Origin: Denitrobacterium detoxificans
Lineage (GTDB): Bacteria > Actinomycetota > Coriobacteriia > Coriobacteriales > Eggerthellaceae
Direction: 5' to 3'
Length of the DNA: 64,000 bases
NCBI RefSeq assembly: GCF_015062615.1
Contig: NZ_SUUH01000007.1
Coordinates: 62,001-126,000 of the forward strand
Shown here: positions 59,137-64,000 of the stretch, piece by piece
How positions within the stretch are numbered: the first letter of the stretch is position 1
Layout of the letters: every line of letters begins with the position of its first letter
Program-made: the position numbers and the translations under genes
Notes under the pieces: model-generated
The model's database searches: none
What the model was told of the DNA's origin: nothing
What the model saw: only the letters and a program-made list of their open reading frames with translations

Positions 59137-61227
59137 ATGTCGGATATCGAAGCAATCTACGGTTCGATGGTGTTCAACGACGCCGTCATGGAGGATCGCC
59201 TGCCTAGCGATACGTATGCGGAGCTTTCGCATACCATCAAGGAGGGCAAGCCGCTCAACATCGAGCTGGCGAATGCGGTCGCCCATGCCATGAAGGAATG
59301 GGCCATCGAAAACGGCGCTACGCATTACACTCATTGGTTCCAGCCTCTTTCGGGTATCACCAGCGAGAAGCACGACAGCTTCATGGAGCCCGTTGGCGAC
59401 GGGCGCGCCATCACGAAGTTCCGCGGCAAGGAACTCATTCAGGGCGAACCCGACGCCTCTAGCTTCCCCAACGGCGGCCTGCGCGCCACGTTCGAGGCTC
59501 GCGGCTACACCGCTTGGGATCCCACCAGCTATGCGTTCATCAAGGACGAAGTGCTGTGCATTCCCACGGCATTCTGCAGCTACACGGGCGAGGCCCTCGA
59601 CAAGAAGACGCCGCTCCTGCGTTCCATGAAGGCCATTTCCGACCAGGCCAATCGCGTTCTCGAGTTCTTCGGCGAGGGCGGTCATCATATCATCACTACT
59701 GTGGGTGGCGAGCAGGAGTATTTCCTCATCTCCGAAAAGGACTACGCACGTCGTCAGGACCTCATGCTTACGGGCCGCACGCTGTTCGGCGCTGCCCCCT
59801 GCAAGGGCCAGGAACTTGAAGAGCATTACTTCGGCGCCATTCGTCCCACGGTAAACGAATACATGAAGGAGCTCGACGACGAGCTGTGGAAGCTGGGCGT
59901 TGCCGCCAAGACGAAGCACAACGAAGTTGCTCCTTGCCAGCATGAACTTGCTCCCATTTTCACGAACGCCAATCGCGCCATCGACGAGAACCTGCTCACG
60001 ATGGAAAAGATGAAGCTGCTCGCCAGCCATCACGGTCTGGTATGCCTGCAGCATGAAAAGCCGTTCGAGGGCATCAACGGCAGCGGCAAGCATAACAACT
60101 GGTCCATCAGCTACGGCAAGACGAACCTGCTCGAGCCGGGCGAGTCTCCCGCCGACAACCTGCGCTTCCTGGTGTTCCTTACCTGCGTTATCGAATCGGT
60201 CGACGAATATCAGGAGCTGCTGCGCATGAGCGTGGCCAGCGCTGGTAACGATCACCGCCTGGGCGCCAACGAAGCTCCTCCGGCCATCATCAGCATCTTC
60301 CTGGGCGATGAACTCGGCGCCATTGTGGAAGCGCTGATCAACGACCGTCCGTACAAGTCGGCCGAGCGCGTGGCCATGGACCTGGGCGTCGACGTGCTGC
60401 CGAACTTCCTGAAGGACAACACCGACCGCAACCGTACTAGCCCGTTTGCCTTTACCGGCAACAAGTTCGAATTCCGTATGCCGGGTAGCCAGGTGAACCT
60501 GTCCGACTGCAATATGATTCTGAACACTGCCATGGCCAAGAGCCTGAAGTCGTTTGCCGACGCCATGCAGGGTCTGGAAGGCGCCGACTTCGAGGCTGCC
60601 GCCCTGAAGTACATCAAGCAGGTGCTCACCGACCACCAGCGCATCGTGTTCAACGGCAATGGCTACGGCGACGAATGGCCCATCGAGGCCGAGCGTCGCG
60701 GTCTGGCGAACCACAAGAACACTGCCGAGGCGCTGCCTTGCTTCGTCGACCAGAAGTCCATCGACCTGTTCGCCGAGTTCGGCATCCTGAGCGAAGGCGA
60801 AGTTCGCAGCCGCTACGAGGTCAAGCTCGACAAGTACACCAAGACGCTCAACATTGAGGCGAACGTTATGGAGCGCATGGTGCGCCGCAACTACATTCCG
60901 GCCATCAACGCCTACGCCACGAAGATCGCCAAGGGCATCACGGCCGTGAAGGAAGCTCTGCCCTCTGCCGACCTGGCCGATCAGGAAGAGCTGCTGCAGC
61001 GTTTCCTCGATGGTCTGAAGGCCGTCAACGTTGCGTACAAAGCCCTGAAGGAAGAGCATGCGGCTGCCGAGGCTATCGAAGATAGCCAGGAGCAGGCCAA
61101 CGCGTATGCTGCGAAGGTCGTGCCGGCCATGGAGGCCCTGCGTGCCGAGGTCGACGCGCTGGAATGCATTACCGACCACGGTTACTGGCCCGTTCCTACG
61201 TACAACGACATCCTGTTCTACGTGTAG
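59137..61227 (+). CDS. glnN: Type III glutamine synthetase
   Basis: A 696-residue ATP-dependent glutamine synthetase of the large GSIII class common in anaerobes. 'HYTHWFQPLSGITSEKHDSF', 'GELIQGEPDASSFPNGGLRATFEARGYTAWDPTS'-type segments, 'GGEQEYFLI' and 'NGSGKHNNWSISYG' (from residue 314) are diagnostic, as is 'GNDHRLGANEAPPAIISIFLG'. The C-terminal helical extension is complete. The ATG at 59137 is preferred: GAGGAG lies upstream of it, whereas the ATG at 59116 has none. A strong terminator lies 157 bp downstream. This is the main ammonium-assimilation enzyme seen here. Confidence 0.95.
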   Translation: MSDIEAIYGSMVFNDAVMEDRLPSDTYAELSHTIKEGKPLNIELANAVAHAMKEWAIENGATHYTHWFQPLSGITSEKHDSFMEPVGDGRAITKFRGKELIQGEPDASSFPNGGLRATFEARGYTAWDPTSYAFIKDEVLCIPTAFCSYTGEALDKKTPLLRSMKAISDQANRVLEFFGEGGHHIITTVGGEQEYFLISEKDYARRQDLMLTGRTLFGAAPCKGQELEEHYFGAIRPTVNEYMKELDDELWKLGVAAKTKHNEVAPCQHELAPIFTNANRAIDENLLTMEKMKLLASHHGLVCLQHEKPFEGINGSGKHNNWSISYGKTNLLEPGESPADNLRFLVFLTCVIESVDEYQELLRMSVASAGNDHRLGANEAPPAIISIFLGDELGAIVEALINDRPYKSAERVAMDLGVDVLPNFLKDNTDRNRTSPFAFTGNKFEFRMPGSQVNLSDCNMILNTAMAKSLKSFADAMQGLEGADFEAAALKYIKQVLTDHQRIVFNGNGYGDEWPIEAERRGLANHKNTAEALPCFVDQKSIDLFAEFGILSEGEVRSRYEVKLDKYTKTLNIEANVMERMVRRNYIPAINAYATKIAKGITAVKEALPSADLADQEELLQRFLDGLKAVNVAYKALKEEHAAAEAIEDSQEQANAYAAKVVPAMEALRAEVDALECITDHGYWPVPTYNDILFYV

Positions 61228-61383
61228 GGTGCGTGCCTGGCGGCGTAGTGGATGTGCCGCGGCCCGAAGGGTTATTCCTGGTAGGGGTTGCATCGAGCGA
61301 CTTGGCTGTAGCGTAGCGCGAGGGCGCGCAACGTGCGCAGGCGACACGCATCGGCTATGTGCAGCACGCGATATGTGCTTGTT

Positions 61384-61415
61384 AAGCGGCTCGGGATTGT
61401 CCCGAGCCGCTTTTT
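61384..61415 (+). terminator. Intrinsic terminator after glutamine synthetase
   Basis: A 12-bp stem, AAGCGGCTCGGG (61384-61395) with CCCGAGCCGCTT (61401-61412), then TTTTT counted from 61411. Confidence 0.92.
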
Positions 61416-61476
61416 CGTGCGCGGTTTCGCCCTTGCGGCCCTTTACTCCTCGCGTCTGCCCTTGCCTGCGCTTTTG

Positions 61477-61803
61477 CCTTTTCCGGAAAAGGACAGCATG
61501 TGCGAATCGTTGCTTCATGCGACCTGGGGTTATGCGCTGAGAAGGGGGCGAAATCGCTCTTAGCAAGACTCAAACCCGTCCTTTTCCGGAAAAATGCACT
61601 CAATCATATGGCGTGTGTGCTCGTGGGCTGACCGGCGAGGGTTCCGAGGGCTGATTGGTGGGGGCGAGGGCCAGGCTTCCTTTTCCGAAAAGGAAGCCTG
61701 TTGTCGCGTTGAAATCTTGTCGACCAGGGCTTTTGTTGCACATGCGCTCCGAATCGGTCGGGGAGAGTGTCGCGAGCGTGCCTTTTTCAGAAAAGGAACG
61801 CTC
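61477..61803. repeat. Four related palindromes at about 100-bp spacing
   Basis: CCTTTTCCGGAAAAGG (61477-61492) recurs as CCTTTTCCGGAAAAA (61580-61594). It recurs again as a 27-bp palindrome, 13-bp arms around one C (61673-61699), containing CCTTTTCCGAAAAGG from 61679. The fourth is CCTTTTTCAGAAAAGG (61781-61796) inside GAGCG/CGCTC arms. Copies start 103, 99 and 102 bp apart. The sequence between them is unrelated and holds no supported gene. Only the core TTTTC-GAAAA is shared, so it is not a CRISPR. Confidence 0.7.
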
Positions 61804-61864
61804 GCTCCCTCGTGGGGTTTTCGGAAATATGGATTAACGGAATGAGCGCGAAAAAATCTGCGCC

Positions 61865-61870
61865 TATAAT
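61865..61870 (+). promoter_or_regulatory. -10 box of the small membrane protein gene
   Basis: A perfect TATAAT, 31 bp before the ATG at 61902. No clear -35 at 17 bp. Confidence 0.5.
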
Positions 61871-61901
61871 GGCGTGAAACAATTCAAGGGAAGAGGATCG
61901 A

Positions 61902-62075
61902 ATGACGGAATACTGGCTGCGTGTAATCCTGGGCGTGCTTGTCCTGCTTGTTATCGTGGGCATCGTCTTGCAGCTCGTGCGCGTGGTGGCGCACCTTGCG
62001 GCGCTCGTGATTGTGGGCGTGCTCATTGCCGCCGGGCTCTTCGCGCTCACGAAGTTCTTGGACTCGCGGGCGTAG
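61902..62075 (+). CDS. Small membrane protein, 57 residues
   Basis: It begins 'MTEYWLRVILGVLVLLVIVG', continues as a second hydrophobic stretch ('LAALVIVGVLIAAGLFAL') and ends 'TKFLDSRA'. Two membrane helices are joined by a short 'LVRVVAH' segment with arginine and histidine. A TATAAT promoter, AAGAGGA ribosome-binding site and an excellent terminator bracket it, so it is a real monocistronic gene despite its size. I do not recognise a family. It lies directly after the palindrome series. Confidence 0.75.
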   Translation: MTEYWLRVILGVLVLLVIVGIVLQLVRVVAHLAALVIVGVLIAAGLFALTKFLDSRA

Positions 62076-62116
62076 CGTGCGCAAAACGCATCAACCCTGC
62101 TCTCACCAGGCTAAAC

Positions 62117-62160
62117 ATCCCCTGTCAACCCTAATGGTTGACAGGGGATTTCTCATTTTT
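62117..62160 (+). terminator. Intrinsic terminator of the small membrane protein gene
   Basis: A perfect 14-bp stem, ATCCCCTGTCAACC (62117-62130) with GGTTGACAGGGGAT (62136-62149), followed by TTCTCATTTTT. Confidence 0.92.
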
Positions 62161-62291
62161 CAACCCTTCGAGGCGGTTTGCGGGGTCGAAAAAGTTGCCA
62201 TGATGGCCCTATAGAACGCAGGGCTCGCCGATTGGGCCCAGCGGGAGGGAAGCGCGCGGATCGAGCGCGCACGATCGAGAGGATCAACAAC

Positions 62292-64000
62292 ATGGAAATC
62301 AGTCGTCGCAATTTTCTAGCCGGCGCGGGCATTGCCGCTGCAGGCGCTGCCGCCATGGGCCTTGCGGGCTGCGCAAGCCCGAAGAGCGCAAGCTCCAAGA
62401 CCGCTGAGACCACCACGTCTTCTAACGGCACCACGGTTGGCTATGACGGCACGGGCACCATGCCCTGGCTGCCGGAAGAGCCCAGCATTACCGATTCGGA
62501 CATCGAAGAAGAGATCGACTGCGACGTCGTAATCTGCGGCCTGGGTGCCGCCGGCGTTCCCGCTGCGCGTGCCGCTGCCGAATCCGGCGCGAGCGTCGTG
62601 TGCTTCGAGAAGTCCGCTTCTTTCAACAGCGTTGCCAGCGACATGGCCATCTATGGTGGCGAAACCCAGAAGGCCTGGGGCCGCGGCGACGGCGACGAAC
62701 TGCTCGACAAGGACATGCTCTGCGAAGAGCACATGATTGGCGGCAGCCATCGCAGCGACTACAGCATCGTGCGCCGCTGGGCCGACGAATCCGGCGCTGC
62801 CCTGGACTGGTTCATCAAGCCCTGCTCCGACCTGTACATTTCCAACACCAGCTACGGTGAGATTCCCGCTGAGGGCCAGAGCAACTACCTGTTCCCCTAT
62901 TTCGTGCCCATGCTGGAAACCTATGACTACACGAAGGAATCCATGCCCTGCTATCCCACGTCGGTGGGCTTCAGCAGCCTTGCTACCTGCATGAAGGAGA
63001 ACCTGCAGGTTGCCATCGACGCGGGTGCCGACATCCGCTACACCACGCCCGTCGTCGACCTGATCGTTGACGACTCCGGCGCTGTGACCGGCGTGTACGC
63101 TCAGGCTCATGGCTCCAAGAAGTACATCAAGTGCAATGCCAAGAAGGGCGTCGTCATCACTACGGGCGACTATCTGGCCAACGAGGAAATGACCAAGTTC
63201 TTCCAGCCCAACAACATCGAGAACGAGATCCCCATTCTCTGCGTTGCCATGGACGCCGACGGCGAGTACTGCCTGCAGGGTGACGCCCTGAAGATGCTGG
63301 CCTGGCACGGCGCCGAAATCGAGCGCAGCCACGCTTCCATCATTCATCACATGGGTGCGGGCGCTGGCGCCGACGGTCGTGGCGTTATCGGCAACAACGG
63401 CTACCTGTGGCTGAACAAGCGCGGCAAGCGCTTCATGAACGAGGACGTTCCCGGTCAGCAGGTTGAGAACCAGGTTGAGAACCAGCCCGGCAAGGTTGCC
63501 TACCAGTTCTTCGATGCCGCTTGGCCCGATCAGCTGAAGTACTTCCCGGCTGCTCACGGCATCGCGTGCTACTACCTGGAAGAGGACCTGCCCGAGTACA
63601 CGGCTTCCGGCCTGCGCATCAACTGCCGTACCAAGAAGGATATCGAGGACGCCGTCGCCGATGGTCGCTGCGTCACCTCCGACACCATCGAAGGTCTGCT
63701 CGCACAGCTCGAGGGCATCGACGTGGAAACCGCCAAGGCTTCCATCGAACACTACAACGAACTGGCGAACGCCGGCGTCGACACCGACTTCGGCAAGGTT
63801 TCCAGCCGCCTGTTCCCCCTGTCCACGCCTCCGTTCTACGCAGCCGAGTGCGGCGTTGCCCTGAACCTGGGTTCCCTGGGTGGCGTTGTTTCCGACGCTG
63901 ACTGCCACGTGTACAACACCGACGGCGAGATCATCAAGGGCGTGTACGTTGCTGGCGCTCCCCAGGGTGGCCGCTTCAACGTGCAGTACCCCATCGACCT
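62292..64000 (+). CDS. Tat-exported FAD-binding reductase, 5' part (cut by window end)
   Basis: The first 569 residues of a fumarate-reductase-family flavoprotein. The signal 'ISRRNFLAGAGIAAAGAAAMGLAGC' has a consensus SRRNFL Tat motif and a lipobox cysteine. 'CDVVICGLGAAGVPAARAAAESGASVVCFEK' is the FAD site, and 'GVYVAGAPQGGRFNVQYPID' near the window end is the second FAD segment. It belongs to a different subgroup from the other two reductases (longer, different central region). It contains an in-frame 12-bp tandem duplication (VENQVENQ, about 63461-63485). GAGAGG lies 9 bp upstream. No regulator gene lies on its 5' side. Confidence 0.9.
   Translation, partial: MEISRRNFLAGAGIAAAGAAAMGLAGCASPKSASSKTAETTTSSNGTTVGYDGTGTMPWLPEEPSITDSDIEEEIDCDVVICGLGAAGVPAARAAAESGASVVCFEKSASFNSVASDMAIYGGETQKAWGRGDGDELLDKDMLCEEHMIGGSHRSDYSIVRRWADESGAALDWFIKPCSDLYISNTSYGEIPAEGQSNYLFPYFVPMLETYDYTKESMPCYPTSVGFSSLATCMKENLQVAIDAGADIRYTTPVVDLIVDDSGAVTGVYAQAHGSKKYIKCNAKKGVVITTGDYLANEEMTKFFQPNNIENEIPILCVAMDADGEYCLQGDALKMLAWHGAEIERSHASIIHHMGAGAGADGRGVIGNNGYLWLNKRGKRFMNEDVPGQQVENQVENQPGKVAYQFFDAAWPDQLKYFPAAHGIACYYLEEDLPEYTASGLRINCRTKKDIEDAVADGRCVTSDTIEGLLAQLEGIDVETAKASIEHYNELANAGVDTDFGKVSSRLFPLSTPPFYAAECGVALNLGSLGGVVSDADCHVYNTDGEIIKGVYVAGAPQGGRFNVQYPID

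Noticed and set aside
61477..61803. CRISPR array of CCTTTTCCGGAAAAGG repeats
   Set aside because: Repeats are too short, differ from each other, and are separated by about 85 bp.

Overview
The window (about 60% G+C by eye, most genes on the + strand) looks like the chromosome of an anaerobic member of the Eggerthellaceae (Coriobacteriia, Actinomycetota). The signs are three Tat-exported fumarate-reductase-like flavoproteins, two of them paired with multi-membrane-span LuxR regulators; an arginine deiminase/antiporter unit; a type III glutamine synthetase; and very large secreted proteins ending in DUF5648-type repeats. This placement is inferred from gene content; no rRNA or marker comparison was possible.

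Layout. 1-8.8 kb is housekeeping: 3' part of alr, a family 4 uracil-DNA glycosylase, folC, a PAP2 phosphatase (-), the SRP RNA gene, a DedA protein, then dnaX-ybaB-recR and an HD-domain dNTPase. 8.8-9.6 kb is non-coding and holds a probable small RNA and the arcA control region. 9.6-13.7 kb is arcA, an arginine/ornithine-type antiporter and an aminotransferase, joined by conspicuous intercistronic hairpins. 13.8-23.5 kb holds a Sapep-type dipeptidase, a MoaE-like protein, rlmH, an LCP protein, lysA, hom, a zinc-ribbon membrane protein and a GT4 glycosyltransferase. 23.7-30.2 kb is an anaerobic-respiration/transport block: reductase and divergent LuxR regulator, MFS exporter, Na+-coupled NSS symporter. 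31-46.5 kb holds a glutathione peroxidase, a sensor/PP2C-phosphatase/kinase fusion, a giant frameshifted S8 protease and a second giant secreted protein. 47.2-50.6 kb is a second LuxR/reductase divergent pair. 50.8-54.3 kb is cysteine desulfurase-mnmA (-) and rplM-rpsI (+). 54.5-64 kb holds an orphan Phd-type antitoxin, a methyltransferase relic, a LuxR protein with a secreted amidohydrolase, GSIII glutamine synthetase, a 57-residue membrane protein and a third reductase that runs off the end.

The most striking unexplained structure is a two-part repeat found in the gaps at 30.2-30.9 kb and 46.5-47.2 kb. Each copy has a roughly 290-340 bp nest of palindromes whose arms differ between copies but keep their pairing, with identical short connecting segments. 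Each is followed by a tandem array (period about 50-57 bp) of small hairpins. In those hairpins the flanks are conserved while the 7-8 bp stems change in a compensated way. A lone unit with yet another stem lies after rpsI at 54.47 kb, next to a smaller nested palindrome. Other leads are a G6-tract frameshift in the giant protease, a small RNA with three exposed GGAGG motifs, four 16-bp-class palindromes spaced about 100 bp apart, and GGGGTNAT-type repeats shared by the two LuxR/reductase promoters.
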